Virus record (IMG/VR): IMGVR_UViG_3300025012_000145
Coordinates: 1 to 47,171 of that record
DNA from: a virus
Reading direction: 5' to 3' (one strand)
Length of the DNA: 47,171 bases
A program made the translations under genes and the position numbers. Each line of letters starts with the position of its first letter. The stretch's first letter is position 1. Below the pieces are notes generated by a model. That model saw only the letters and a list, made by a program, of their open reading frames with translations, did not search any database and had not been told where the DNA came from. Below are positions 1 through 7,888 of the stretch, piece by piece.

Positions 1-741
1 CGCAATGCGGGTCAACATGACAGGACCCTGCATGGTCATGATGGTCTTCAGGGTATGCTTGCAGCATGCCCCTTTGAGCTTCGGGTTGCGGATTTTCGGG
101 AATACCAGCTCTTCAGGCATCAGGTTAAAGCCGCCGATAGTGGCGAGGTAGCGGTACCAGTATTGATGCCGCCCACACGAGCAGTCGAAGGAGATGTTCC
201 CCATGGCGGCCTTGATCGCCGCAGGGTAGTAGTTCTTCCCCTCCCCTCGCCTGATCGCGGTGCCCCAGTCTTCGAGGCGAATCCTGACAACGTAATGAGA
301 GGGTGCCCCTGGCGTTTCACCGCTGGATGCCGTCTGGAAGAACAGGGTGTTGCCTGCCACCTTGTAAAGGGCTGCGCTCCTGATCTTCTTTGACCGCGCC
401 TTGTCGATTGTCAGAGAAGACCTCAACAAGTCGCCGACTTTCACACCCCGGACGTTGGTGCCGAACTTGTCTTCAGCGGCGAAGAGTTTCTTCGCCATGG
501 CGTTCAGCTCGGCAAGGGTGTACTCCACTTGGCCGGAAGAGCCGTACTGAAGCACAAGGTTCTGCCTGCCGTTCTTGGTGAGGGATTTGCGGTCCCGGAG
601 AAGTTCTTCGGTGAGGAACTTCTGGACGGGTTCCGTTTCGCGGGATTTGACGGTGCGGCTGTTCGCGGCCTTCCATCGCCGTTCGAACAAGCGAAGCTGC
701 TTGTCATCTTCTGCCATCCGGGTAATCTGCTTTACGGGCAT
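1..741 (-). CDS. SWIM-type zinc-finger-like protein, 3' end missing
   Basis: The gene starts at ATG 741, one base after the stop of the gp53-like gene, and runs off the left edge; about 247 codons are visible. The N-terminal part is basic and probably helical. Near residues 190-235 there is a C-x-C (FDCSCGRHQYWYRY) and, about 35 residues later, C-K-H within KGACCKH. This CxC...CxH arrangement is what SWIM zinc fingers use. Position directly downstream of a baseplate gene suggests a virion or assembly protein, but that is inference. The family is not otherwise recognised. Confidence 0.6.
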   Translation of the reverse strand, partial: MPVKQITRMAEDDKQLRLFERRWKAANSRTVKSRETEPVQKFLTEELLRDRKSLTKNGRQNLVLQYGSSGQVEYTLAELNAMAKKLFAAEDKFGTNVRGVKVGDLLRSSLTIDKARSKKIRSAALYKVAGNTLFFQTASSGETPGAPSHYVVRIRLEDWGTAIRRGEGKNYYPAAIKAAMGNISFDCSCGRHQYWYRYLATIGGFNLMPEELVFPKIRNPKLKGACCKHTLKTIMTMQGPVMLTRIA

Positions 742-1053
742 CTACTCGGTCTCCCCGGCATAGAACTTGATCCTCTCCCTGATCCAGACGACCGGGGGGA
801 GCTTTATCGTGCTGCCGGACTCCATGGCCTCGCGCATGTCGTCCAGTCCTGCGGCCACGAGGATGATCCACTTTGTCTCTACCGTCTGGTAGCGGCGGTA
901 TGCTATCAACTCCGGCATCAGTATTTCGTCGGGCTGTATCTCGTGCAGGAACCAGTCGTTATCCGCCGTCTGGCCGATGCGGATTTCCCGGTACAGGTCG
1001 GAACGAACAAGGTCATCGGGGATGTTGTAGGGGGAGAGGCGGGAAATGGTCAT
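742..1053 (-). CDS. Baseplate wedge gp53-like protein
   Basis: This is a 103-residue protein. The start at 1053 overlaps the upstream stop as ATGA, which favours it over the longer reading. The centre reads LIAYRRYQTVETKWIILVAA followed by a GLDD motif. This is the hallmark of the T4 gp53/LysM-like baseplate wedge family (aromatic YR-Y-T-WWIIL core, then a short acidic turn). In that family the protein joins baseplate wedges around the tail hub. Its presence points to a contractile-tailed phage. It lies between a metallopeptidase and the SWIM-motif gene, so the structural module probably continues beyond the left edge. Confidence 0.65.
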   Translation of the reverse strand: MTISRLSPYNIPDDLVRSDLYREIRIGQTADNDWFLHEIQPDEILMPELIAYRRYQTVETKWIILVAAGLDDMREAMESGSTIKLPPVVWIRERIKFYAGETE

Positions 1054-1649
1054 GTGAGTTTGCCTAATGCTTTCTTTAGAGCCTGTTGGTAGGTACGCTC
1101 CGGGGCATCTTTGAGCACTTCCGTCCAGCATCTCTCTTCCACTGTCTGCAAACCCTCGCGCAAAAGGATGTCGAAAGTTTTAGGGCGGATCTCCCGGAGC
1201 AGGTTGGGGTTGGTTATAAAGAGGCGCATCATCTCAGCAAACCATTCCGCATCATTGGGGGCATAGCTGGTAATCGGCTTTTCTCCGCTTTCCGCCTTTA
1301 TGCGTTTGCTGAAGTCAGAAAAATAGGTATGTCCCCTTTCTTCCCCCATGAGACAGTCAACATGGTGCCCAATCTCGTGGGCGATGACTCCGAAGGGAGT
1401 CCTATCGGCAATGTATCCGGGGTAAGACCATGCCGCCGCCGCAACTCCAACATGAGCCATCTTTTTCACGCAGCCGACAACCTTGCCTTTTCCATCAGGG
1501 GTCATGCGGTAGTAGGCGCAGGTCCCGAAGGGCCAATCCTTCTCTTCCTTACGGACAAAATGCGGCACCACTAGGCCGTTGGCGTTGCAGAACTGCTCGG
1601 CGCGGGCAATGCCAGTAAACCACATTTCGTCTTTCTTGGGGTAAGTCAT
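1050..1649 (-). CDS. HExxH zinc metallopeptidase-like protein
   Basis: This is a 199-residue protein with HEIGHHVD at residues 91-98. His91, Glu92 and His95 form a classic HExxH zincin site, and DAEWFAEMMRLF (about 133-144) supplies Glu residues that could be the third zinc ligand. The C-terminal ITNPNLLREIRPKTFDIL resembles the end of phage-encoded metallopeptidase domains attached to minor head or effector proteins. There is no signal peptide. A GAGG-like ribosome site precedes ATG 1649, and a sigma70-like promoter lies just upstream. Substrate unknown; it could act in virion maturation or on a host protein. Confidence 0.6.
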   Translation of the reverse strand: MTYPKKDEMWFTGIARAEQFCNANGLVVPHFVRKEEKDWPFGTCAYYRMTPDGKGKVVGCVKKMAHVGVAAAAWSYPGYIADRTPFGVIAHEIGHHVDCLMGEERGHTYFSDFSKRIKAESGEKPITSYAPNDAEWFAEMMRLFITNPNLLREIRPKTFDILLREGLQTVEERCWTEVLKDAPERTYQQALKKALGKLT

Positions 1650-1671
1650 AGCATGACCTCATGTTTGCGGC

Positions 1672-1700
1672 ACTCTAACGCTTTTATTTTTGCTTGACAA
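1672..1700 (-). promoter_or_regulatory. Sigma70-like promoter upstream of the metallopeptidase gene
   Basis: Read on the minus strand, TTGTCA (1695-1700) is followed after exactly 17 bp by TAGAGT (1672-1677). It would start transcription about 15-25 bases before the metallopeptidase start codon. The -10 box is imperfect, so this is moderate evidence. Confidence 0.4.
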
Positions 1701-1707
1701 GACAATT

Positions 1708-1881
1708 TTAAGCCCTGCCAACGAGTCTTACTGTCACATCCCTATGACAGCCAGGACACTCAAGCAGCTTTGAACCGTGAATGAAGACTGTTACCCATAC
1801 TGACGCGCAGAACGGGCACCACACTGTTTCGGTTTTCCATGGCATTGCCACGGCCACGCTTTCGGGTGCTCCGTAACTCAA
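1708..1881 (-). CDS. Small zinc-ribbon protein, TTG start
   Basis: This is a 57-codon gene. GGGAGG lies 5-6 bases before TTG 1881. Two CPxC knuckles (WCPFC at 21-25 and ECPGC at 41-45) about 20 residues apart form a typical zinc ribbon. An internal ATG would remove only 12 residues, but the ribosome site favours TTG. Function unknown; a nucleic-acid-binding or chaperone-like role is common for such mini-proteins. Confidence 0.55.
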   Translation of the reverse strand: MSYGAPESVAVAMPWKTETVWCPFCASVWVTVFIHGSKLLECPGCHRDVTVRLVGRA

Positions 1882-1891
1882 TTTTGCCTCC

Positions 1892-2065
1892 CTATCCTGC
1901 CTTGGTTGCCGTTCGCTTGTCCCAAAGGGCCTTCAACCGCTTGTTCTCGTTGTCTACTCGGTCCAAACGGCGCTGCAACCTCACGAGAGGGTTGCGCTCT
2001 CCAAAGTAGCAGCATCGGTCAAGGCAAATGATGTTGATGGGGTGATCCTTAGAGCAAGTCGGCAT
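1892..2065 (-). CDS. Small Cys-containing coiled-coil protein
   Basis: This is a 57-residue protein. ATG 2065 sits immediately after the upstream stop (2067-2069) and is preferred over an upstream in-frame start inside the neighbouring gene. The N-terminus has CSKDH and CLDRCC, a possible metal site. The C-terminus (LVRLQRRLDRVDNENKRLKALW) is a short basic coiled coil with a C-terminal Lys/Arg-rich tail. Not recognised. Confidence 0.5.
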   Translation of the reverse strand: MPTCSKDHPINIICLDRCCYFGERNPLVRLQRRLDRVDNENKRLKALWDKRTATKAG

Positions 2066-2066
2066 A

Positions 2067-2381
2067 CTACCCCCTGTCGTCTTCTCCAAGATCGGGCGCG
2101 GGGGTCGGCTCGAATGCTATCTGTTCCAACTCCCAGTAAGCAGAACATCCTTCGTCGGCAGGCTCGTGAACCGCCTTGAACAGGTAGGTCCCCTCTCCTT
2201 TCTCGAAAGTGGTGTATTCGGCGAGATCGGCTTCATCCACTAGCATGGTTTCGATCTCTTCGAGCACATTCGTAGTCGCGTGGCCGTCTACCCCGCAAAT
2301 AAACGGGGGAGTGCCTGCGCCTATAAAAAACACCTCTACCAGTAAATCCTTTTTTCTGCTTGGGAATTGAGCGCCCGTCAT
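2067..2381 (-). CDS. Hypothetical acidic protein
   Basis: This is a 104-residue protein whose ATG overlaps the upstream stop (ATGA). It has a hydrophobic N-terminal stretch (LLVEVFFIGAGTPPFICGV) too short for a confident membrane segment, and an acidic C-terminus ending in DLGEDDRG. No family recognised; it is part of a close-packed operon of unknown genes. Confidence 0.55.
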   Translation of the reverse strand: MTGAQFPSRKKDLLVEVFFIGAGTPPFICGVDGHATTNVLEEIETMLVDEADLAEYTTFEKGEGTYLFKAVHEPADEGCSAYWELEQIAFEPTPAPDLGEDDRG

Positions 2382-3037
2382 GACATCCCCTCCCTGATCT
2401 TCTCCAGTTCCTTTCCTTTCGACACGTTCATATCATGGATCAGCGCCCGCATCTTCAGCGCGGGGTTCGCTATGACGTGCGCCCGCTCGTCGGCCTGGAA
2501 CATCACGTCAAGGAACCGCTCGGAAAGGGGTTCGTAGAGGGCAGCCACGACGCACAGCAGAACTGCGCGGAAACCACCGTTGAACCGCTTCCAGTCCACC
2601 TTATAGACGCTCCGGCCCTTGTCGTCATTCTGCCGGTCAACCATGCCGCCCTCGCTGACGGCGTTAATGTTGAATTGAGCGCAGTCGGAATGGAACACAA
2701 TGTTGCCGGTGTCGGCAAGCGCAAAGAACCAGTCGAGTGCATCGAAATAGTTGGACCGCCTGGAGCCTTCGTGATCGTCGTTCAACTCCTCAAGGAGGTA
2801 CTGCGTTGCGTACTGAGATATGTAGTCCGTCTTTTCCTCGACAAGAACGATGTACCCGTCTGCCTTCCTCTCTTCGATCTCCTTAATCAGGGGAGCCTTC
2901 CATTTGCCGAAGATGCCGGTCGCTTCAATCTGCTGGACCATCCCGATTACCAAGGTCTCGCCGTTATAGACCGCATGCGCCCGGAACTTCTTGAGGGATG
3001 CGAGGCAAACCACAAAAATCTTGACGTTCTCGGCCAT
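2378..3037 (-). CDS. Hypothetical protein
   Basis: This is a 219-residue protein. Of two in-frame ATGs (3043 and 3037), the second has GGAGG 7 bases upstream and forms a TGATG junction with the preceding stop, so it is chosen. It looks like a mixed alpha/beta cytoplasmic protein with a mid-region DALDWFFALADTGNIVFHSDC. No catalytic motif recognised. Confidence 0.6.
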   Translation of the reverse strand: MAENVKIFVVCLASLKKFRAHAVYNGETLVIGMVQQIEATGIFGKWKAPLIKEIEERKADGYIVLVEEKTDYISQYATQYLLEELNDDHEGSRRSNYFDALDWFFALADTGNIVFHSDCAQFNINAVSEGGMVDRQNDDKGRSVYKVDWKRFNGGFRAVLLCVVAALYEPLSERFLDVMFQADERAHVIANPALKMRALIHDMNVSKGKELEKIREGMS

Positions 3038-3522
3038 CAGCATACCTCCACTGTCTTACTGCCGTCTCCGTGGGTGATGGTGATGGATGCCATGGGGCTG
3101 TTGTCCGGCTCCGGGCCGTTATTGTTGGGCTCGATGATCGCCCCGGTCTCCGGGTACTCCCCGTTGCCCAGCGTGTAGGGCTGGGTGTAGTCTTCCATCT
3201 CCGGGGTGATTCCCTCGTTAAAGAGCGCCTTGGCCTTCTCTTCCCAGTCCGGGCGCATCCGGTAGAAGGATTGGTTCTCGTGGCGCATCAGGGTGCCGTC
3301 CGGGTGCCGGAGCAGGATCATGTCGCTGCCAAAAGCCCCTGCCTGCTTACGGACCTGCACGACGTAGCCGATGTAGAAGCCCCAGCCGCGCTCCCCGCGA
3401 AGGTTCCCGGCTTGGATGCTGGTGATGACGTACTCTCCGGGGAGGGGATGACTGCTCAAGGAAACCATTTTGCCGTCGCCCCGCGCCTCTACTATCTCTT
3501 TGAACTGAGTCTCTTTATCCAT
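3037..3522 (-). CDS. Hypothetical protein
   Basis: This is a 161-residue protein. The start (MDKETQFKEIVEARGDG) lies just after the upstream stop at 3525 (TAG-CC-ATG); the upstream in-frame extension is Arg-rich out-of-frame-type sequence and is rejected. The middle contains GEYVITSIQAGNLRGERGWG and LLRHPDGTLMRHENQSF, suggesting a small beta-rich fold. The C-terminus is rich in Asn/Pro/Thr. Not recognised. Confidence 0.6.
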   Translation of the reverse strand: MDKETQFKEIVEARGDGKMVSLSSHPLPGEYVITSIQAGNLRGERGWGFYIGYVVQVRKQAGAFGSDMILLRHPDGTLMRHENQSFYRMRPDWEEKAKALFNEGITPEMEDYTQPYTLGNGEYPETGAIIEPNNNGPEPDNSPMASITITHGDGSKTVEVC

Positions 3523-3524
3523 GG

Positions 3525-4475
3525 CTATTCGCTCCAAACGTTTCTGCACGGCAGGCAGAGATAGGTTGTGACTCCAACTTCTTGGCCGTCGCCCTGGACC
3601 CCGCTGGCGGTCTCGGTTGTGATGGTGCTGTCGGATCTGCATTCAGGGCAAATGCCGCCATCCTCAACCCCAAACTCTTCCCTGATCGCTGCCGCTATCC
3701 GGGCTTGCATCCCAAGGGGATAATGGCCGTCGTTAAAGGTCGCGGCAATCTCCACGCACCGGACGGCGGTCTTCTCCTGCACGGCATGGCAGTCCTCGTG
3801 GAAGTTGATCTGCTGGCAGTCCTTGCACTCCAGTTCACGGGCCTTGGCGAGCGCCACGTCGGAAGCTGCCTCTCTTATGGCATCGCCTACCTGATCCGGG
3901 CGCAGCGACTCCTTCAGACGCAGGTTCTCCGCGTAGATGAGGTCAAACTGTTCCTTTTTACTGCGAATCACCTGAAAGGCTTTGTGCAGGGTGTCCTGAG
4001 ACTGATTCGCCCTTGCCTCAACCCCTCTTATGATGGAGCCTAGCACTGTCCCGGCGCAGTTCAGCAGGGTCTCGTCGGACTCGGGGATTGATACCCCGCA
4101 AAGCGTAGCGAGACGGCGCAGGCGCTTGGCGTCAAAGTCATTCTGTGACTCCAACCACGCCACGCGCTCCTTCAGTTTCTCGATCTCCGCGTCGCGGTCG
4201 GAGCAGCCGGAGCAGTCCTCTTGCCCGTAGCGATGGAGCTTATAGTCCAGCAACTCCATGGCAAAGTTCCGGGCCATCGCCATCAGGATGCCATTCGCCC
4301 TGGCGTGGTCGCTGGGGGCGATACCGTCGTCCCCTTTCACCTGTGCCATCAGCACGCTTTGGGTCCGGTTGAACGATGACGACCTGAAGACGGTCGCTAT
4401 ACGGCCCTCGCTCCAAATGCCTTCTGTGGTGCCCTTCAGCAGGGTCTCCAGTTCTACCGCGCTATACCGTTTCAT
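3525..4475 (-). CDS. Coiled-coil protein with C-terminal zinc ribbon (Ea22-like organisation)
   Basis: This is a 316-residue protein starting at ATG 4475 (ATGA overlap with the HNH gene). A heptad-rich coiled coil occupies about residues 95-125 (DAEIEKLKERVAWLESQ), preceded by CSGC. The last 50 residues hold CPEC and CLPC, 26 residues apart, a zinc ribbon. The alternating helix/cysteine layout resembles Ead/Ea22-type early phage proteins, but I cannot confirm membership. Probably a nucleic-acid-binding accessory protein. Confidence 0.6.
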   Translation of the reverse strand: MKRYSAVELETLLKGTTEGIWSEGRIATVFRSSSFNRTQSVLMAQVKGDDGIAPSDHARANGILMAMARNFAMELLDYKLHRYGQEDCSGCSDRDAEIEKLKERVAWLESQNDFDAKRLRRLATLCGVSIPESDETLLNCAGTVLGSIIRGVEARANQSQDTLHKAFQVIRSKKEQFDLIYAENLRLKESLRPDQVGDAIREAASDVALAKARELECKDCQQINFHEDCHAVQEKTAVRCVEIAATFNDGHYPLGMQARIAAAIREEFGVEDGGICPECRSDSTITTETASGVQGDGQEVGVTTYLCLPCRNVWSE

Positions 4476-4999
4476 GATTTTATAACCCCTCCTTGTCTCA
4501 TCCAAAGCTCGTTGAAGTGCAGAATCATCTGTTCCGGGTCGATCTTCCATTTACGCCAAATGGAACGCCCGTAGTGGTGCCTGATCGGTACATGACACAA
4601 GGGGCACAGGGGGAGGGTCCGGGAGTCGTCGCAGAGAGTCGCCTTGCCGCCGTGCCCCACTTCCTGCTCGTGGTGTGCCTCAGACTGCATACCTGAACGA
4701 CAATCCGGGTTGAGGCATATCTGCGTGCGTATGAAGTCTCTGTAGGACTCAGAACGCCAAGGTTGCTCCTTTGGCTGCGGCCTCAGAACAATACCCTCCC
4801 CCACCAATGACGAAATGGGGATGGAATCGGGCAGGCTAGGCTTCCCGCGCTCCGCTTTGCCAGCCGGGAAAAGCCGCTTACACTTTGCTCGGCATCGCCC
4901 TGACTCCAGGCGCTCGGCATGCTGCGCCGGGGTTTCTACGGCCCACTGGTCTTTGGTTATTTCTCGCCCGCAAGGGCACACCTTGGCCGCCGCGCTCAC
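4472..4999 (-). CDS. DUF968/HNH-like nuclease candidate, GTG start
   Basis: This is a 175-residue protein. The start is GTG 4999, overlapping the upstream TAG (TAGTG); the longer ATG reading invades the preceding small gene. The N-terminus has CPCG and a second Cys pair (CRAKC). The C-terminal half reads SEAHHEQEVGHGG then LCDDSRTLPLCPLCHVPIRH. This matches the HNH/DUF968 pattern of His-His, Gly-rich turn, CxxCH and a terminal His. Phage DUF968 proteins are often placed near recombination genes. A nuclease role is inferred. Confidence 0.6.
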   Translation of the reverse strand: MSAAAKVCPCGREITKDQWAVETPAQHAERLESGRCRAKCKRLFPAGKAERGKPSLPDSIPISSLVGEGIVLRPQPKEQPWRSESYRDFIRTQICLNPDCRSGMQSEAHHEQEVGHGGKATLCDDSRTLPLCPLCHVPIRHHYGRSIWRKWKIDPEQMILHFNELWMRQGGVIKS

Positions 5000-5154
5000 T
5001 ATGCGGCCTCCGCTGCCATGCTCTCCCGCGTCGGGCAAGGCTTACCCTTCAGCTTGTGCTTGCAAGGGACATCCTTTACGCTGAATAGCGGGCACTGGCA
5101 ACAGTGGACTTCGCCTCTCTCGTTAAACTGGTACGATTCCGCTTTCTCGCTCAT
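4999..5154 (-). CDS. Small Cys-rich protein
   Basis: This is a 51-residue protein from ATG 5154 to a TAG that overlaps the GTG of the HNH-like gene. It carries HCCQC, then CKHKLKGKPC, giving C-x2-C...C-x-H...C, probably one zinc site. Codon pattern and junctions support a real gene although it is short. Confidence 0.5.
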   Translation of the reverse strand: MSEKAESYQFNERGEVHCCQCPLFSVKDVPCKHKLKGKPCPTRESMAAEAA

Positions 5155-5157
5155 GGC

Positions 5158-5409
5158 CTAACCCTCTCTGTGGCTGGCTGTTGCCAACCGCGTAGCTATC
5201 GACTCGATTAATTCCGGGAGAGCTGCCGTTACGGCCTCGGCTATGCGCTCGCGGGGGATGGTACCGTCAAGGGTGAGCAGTTCCGCTTCAAACAGTTCCC
5301 ATGTGGTGAACCTGTGCCCGTTCCCGCACTCGTGCCGCCGATACCGGCGCGTGGCGTGCTGTCGCGTATTGATGACCTTGGTTGTCGTGCCGCAGTCCGG
5401 GCAATTCAT
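5158..5409 (-). CDS. NrdR-like zinc-ribbon protein (no ATP cone)
   Basis: This is an 83-residue protein with an ATGA overlap start at 5409. Residues 1-40 (MNCPDCGTTTKVINTR... HECGNGHRFTTWE) closely follow the N-terminal zinc ribbon of NrdR regulators: CPxC, a basic VI-TR segment, C-x-x-x-H-x-FTTxE. The ATP-cone that follows in real NrdR is missing and is replaced by an acidic helix pair. It may therefore bind DNA or RNA without nucleotide sensing. Role unknown. Confidence 0.6.
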   Translation of the reverse strand: MNCPDCGTTTKVINTRQHATRRYRRHECGNGHRFTTWELFEAELLTLDGTIPRERIAEAVTAALPELIESIATRLATASHREG

Positions 5410-5798
5410 TGGGGTTTCACGGTGAAGACGGCCAACTGCTCGCCAATCCTGATTGCTACTGCTGCATGGTCGCCCTTCATCGGAGGGTCGAACCCGACAG
5501 TGAACACGGGGGGCTGCACCGGGGCGGTGATCCCGCTCGCGGCCACGTTCGCCATCATCTTGTAGATGTCCTTCATGGTGTCCCATGGGACGTCGATCTT
5601 TTCGGTATAGGTAAGGGTCCCGCCGCAGATGGTGCATCCCTGTTCTGGCACCTCGCCCTCAAAGTAGCAGGAAGGGCATGCCGCTTCCCGCTCAACGCTG
5701 AATTCACCAATGCAAGCTGCTTTCATGGCTGAGGTGACAAGCGGCTTCCCGTTGCGCGGGTCGGCGGGGATCATCATTACGGTTTTGACGGTTTCCAT
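5406..5798 (-). CDS. Hypothetical zinc-knuckle protein
   Basis: This is a 130-residue protein. ATG 5798 has AAGGAG 7 bases upstream. A CPSCYFEGEVPEQGCTICGG stretch (C-x2-C...C-x2-C-G-G) forms a compact zinc knuckle near residues 40-60, followed by an alpha/beta C-terminus ending AVFTVKPQ. Family not recognised. Confidence 0.6.
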   Translation of the reverse strand: METVKTVMMIPADPRNGKPLVTSAMKAACIGEFSVEREAACPSCYFEGEVPEQGCTICGGTLTYTEKIDVPWDTMKDIYKMMANVAASGITAPVQPPVFTVGFDPPMKGDHAAVAIRIGEQLAVFTVKPQ

Positions 5799-6069
5799 GT
5801 TGGGCTCCTTGCTGCATGTATTTCCTGTTGTCGTTGCCAGTGAACCAGTTCTGGAAGGCGTGGAACAGTACGTGGCGTTCCGCTCCAGGGTGTGCGAAGT
5901 TGCCCTTGCCCCCATAGCGCGGGTCCGGGGTGACGACCTCGTAGGTGACGTGCTTCTTGCCCCTGCGGGTGTAGATCGAAAGCAGCTTTCGCTTTGCTCC
6001 AGTCTCCGGTTGCTCGTAGACTGCGCCAACTTCAAACTTGACCCGTGGGATTTCCTCGAAAAGTCGCAT
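5704..6069 (-). CDS. Hypothetical protein with long 3' overlap
   Basis: This is a 121-codon reading frame whose ATG overlaps the upstream stop (TAATG). The first ~85 residues (MRLFEEIPRVKFEVGAVYEQ... FHAFQNWFTG) look like a normal small beta-rich phage protein. The last ~32 residues run 95 bases into the next gene in another frame and are Gln/Arg/His-rich. The C-terminus may therefore be an extension left by a lost stop or an indel. Confidence 0.5.
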   Translation of the reverse strand: MRLFEEIPRVKFEVGAVYEQPETGAKRKLLSIYTRRGKKHVTYEVVTPDPRYGGKGNFAHPGAERHVLFHAFQNWFTGNDNRKYMQQGAQHGNRQNRNDDPRRPAQREAACHLSHESSLHW

Positions 6070-6284
6070 TATTCCTCATCCCCTCTAAATATCAGCCTGC
6101 CGCCGCCGAACACATGAAGATGTTTAGCCTTCGAATAGGGAAGCCAATACGTTTTCAGGCCGCCAGGAAAGATGACTCGCCATTTGCCCCGCTCATCGGA
6201 GAGCACGGACAAGAAAGCCCTGATGGTGCGGAGTACGCGGCAGGCAAAACATCTCATCATCAGCAATCCCTCTGGTATTCTCAT
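6069..6284 (-). CDS. Hypothetical basic protein
   Basis: This is a 71-residue protein. ATG 6284 overlaps the upstream stop (ATGA) and has AAGGA 6 bases away. It is basic, with CFAC near residue 12-15, and ends at a TAATG junction with the next gene. Not recognised. Confidence 0.5.
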   Translation of the reverse strand: MRIPEGLLMMRCFACRVLRTIRAFLSVLSDERGKWRVIFPGGLKTYWLPYSKAKHLHVFGGGRLIFRGDEE

Positions 6285-6505
6285 TCGTCATCCTTACCAT
6301 ACTGACCGACTCCCCGCCCACCGTCTACGGGGTCCATAGTCTCTTTTGGGGCTTTGCGGTCAAGCCATGCGTCAAGGGTCTCGTACTCGTTACCTGCATC
6401 GTCATAGCCTTCGCACTGCAAGAATGCCATGCTTTCGGTTCTGAGCTGTTCCAGCGTAATGCCTTTAGACGCTGCATACTCTGAGTTCGTCATCTTCTTG
6501 CTCAT
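6281..6505 (-). CDS. Hypothetical acidic protein
   Basis: This is a 74-residue protein. The N-terminal MSKKMTNSEYAASKGITLEQLRTESM has the look of a short helix-turn-helix-like segment, and the remainder is acidic. It sits in an operon with the preceding 276-residue gene. No function assigned. Confidence 0.5.
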   Translation of the reverse strand: MSKKMTNSEYAASKGITLEQLRTESMAFLQCEGYDDAGNEYETLDAWLDRKAPKETMDPVDGGRGVGQYGKDDE

Positions 6506-6507
6506 GG

Positions 6508-7338
6508 CTACTTCCTCCAGTCTGCCAGCAGGCAGGATGCAATCGGGTTGCTTTTGGCGTCGGTCCCTATTCCGATAGTGAGCGTGTGACCGTTAGAGAA
6601 CCATGCAAGGAACCCGTGCCGCCCGCTGGTCTCGCGCATGAAGTCGGCATGCCTTGATCCTTCGCAGGAAGCAACGATGCCTTTATGATTGAGCAGGGCG
6701 AGGGCTTCTTGCGGGGTGCATTCCACCTTTACGCACTTGTCCACGTACTCGCCGGAAAAGCCTACCTGCATGATGCAGGTTATGGGGTCGCCGTCATTGG
6801 CGGGCCTGTCGAAGATCAGTTCAGGGAGACCCGCTTCGCGTACTGCTTCCAGAACCCGCTCCCCGTACTCTTCGGCGCTCTTCATGGCCGTGGCGTACTC
6901 GGTGAGGAAGAACTCCATTGCAGCGGTCTCGCTTGAGAAGGTGAGCATGTCTTCGGGGAGGCTCACGAGGTTAAACCTGATGTCGCGCCTGCCGCAGCAG
7001 TAAATCAAAGCGCGGCCATCGTCCCACTTTTTGAGATAACCGACGCTGTAGCCCCACACGTTGTCAAAGAGGGTCGCGTGGGTCGTGTCGGTCTCGATGG
7101 TGCAACGGCGCTCTTCCAGTTTCACCACGTCGGCCCGCCTATTGGGGTAGAAGCTCTTGATGACGATCTGGGACTTCATCTCCTTCAGCTTGGACTTGGC
7201 TTCCCCCAACTGGTTCGAGTAGTAGAGCTTATCGTTCAGCGCACCCGCGTCGTTGGGCGCATCCTGCTCCAGTTCTTCGAGTTCCGCTATCCTCGTGGTC
7301 AATGCTCCGATTTCTTCCCGCAGTTCTTTCTGGCTCAT
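6508..7338 (-). CDS. Hypothetical protein with N-terminal coiled coil
   Basis: This is a 276-residue protein; ATG 7338 has GGAGACAGCC upstream. Residues 1-55 form a coiled coil (LREEIGALTTRIAELEELEQ), and the rest looks globular alpha/beta (FYPNRRADVVKLEERRC... IYCCGRRDIRF). No catalytic signature seen. It is the largest gene of the left accessory cluster. Confidence 0.6.
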   Translation of the reverse strand: MSQKELREEIGALTTRIAELEELEQDAPNDAGALNDKLYYSNQLGEAKSKLKEMKSQIVIKSFYPNRRADVVKLEERRCTIETDTTHATLFDNVWGYSVGYLKKWDDGRALIYCCGRRDIRFNLVSLPEDMLTFSSETAAMEFFLTEYATAMKSAEEYGERVLEAVREAGLPELIFDRPANDGDPITCIMQVGFSGEYVDKCVKVECTPQEALALLNHKGIVASCEGSRHADFMRETSGRHGFLAWFSNGHTLTIGIGTDAKSNPIASCLLADWRK

Positions 7339-7362
7339 GGCTGTCTCCTTATGGGTGAATGT

Positions 7363-7542
7363 TTAACCGATCATGTTGACGGAACGGACCTTATAGCCAG
7401 CCTTCCGGGCAATACTTCCCGCCTGGGAGCTGTGATCTGCGTCGACCTCGATTCTGATTATGCAGGCACCTTGATAGGGGTTTGGGTTCTGAACTTCTAC
7501 CTCATACAGGTGTTTCGCTTTGGGACCGCCGATTCTGGTCAT
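7363..7542 (-). CDS. Small hypothetical protein
   Basis: This is a 59-residue protein. A strong AAAGGAGG lies 6 bases before ATG 7542. The sequence MTRIGGPKAKHLYEVEVQNP followed by CIIRIEVDADHSSQ looks like a small beta-alpha unit. No family recognised. It fills the otherwise empty stretch between its neighbours. Confidence 0.6.
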   Translation of the reverse strand: MTRIGGPKAKHLYEVEVQNPNPYQGACIIRIEVDADHSSQAGSIARKAGYKVRSVNMIG

Positions 7543-7573
7543 TTAGTGCCTCCTTTGGAACGAATTGTCGGGC

Positions 7574-7819
7574 TTATTCTATCTCTGCTAGCACTCTTTC
7601 GGCTTCCTCGCGGGAAACCATCTTGCCTGCATTCCGGTACTCGCTGAAGAAGAAGTCGGTAGCCGTCTCGGGTAACTTTTCCCCGGTCGTTCTGTCGCAA
7701 TCCCGCTGCGATGCCGCTATGCTGGTAGGGGTGAGAGTGCCGTTCACCATGCGCGGACCGGTGAACTTGAAGTAACCGCCCGTCTTATTCGCCTTTTTTA
7801 TCATTTCCATTGTGGTCAT
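7574..7819 (-). CDS. Hypothetical small protein, first gene after a promoter
   Basis: This is an 81-residue basic protein (MTTMEMIKKANKTGGYFKFTGPRM). It is the first gene behind the TTGACA promoter at 7850-7878 that carries the shared dyad, so it heads a transcription unit. Not recognised. Its position suggests it, or the genes after it, are under repressor control. Confidence 0.55.
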   Translation of the reverse strand: MTTMEMIKKANKTGGYFKFTGPRMVNGTLTPTSIAASQRDCDRTTGEKLPETATDFFFSEYRNAGKMVSREEAERVLAEIE

Positions 7820-7849
7820 CTGGCCGCCCCCCTTTTTGAAGCATGAGTA

Positions 7850-7888
7850 ACCATAGAACCTTTTAGATTATCTGTCAAACAAATAATT
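7850..7888 (-). promoter_or_regulatory. TTGACA promoter with dyad operator, copy 1
   Basis: On the minus strand TTGACA (7873-7878) is followed after 17 bp by TATGGT (7850-7855). Overlapping the -35 box on the plus strand is TTATCTGT-CAA-ACAAATAA (7868-7886), 8-bp arms around a 3-bp centre. The 23 bp at 7866-7888 match 25536-25558 at 22 positions. A repressor operator is inferred. Confidence 0.65.
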
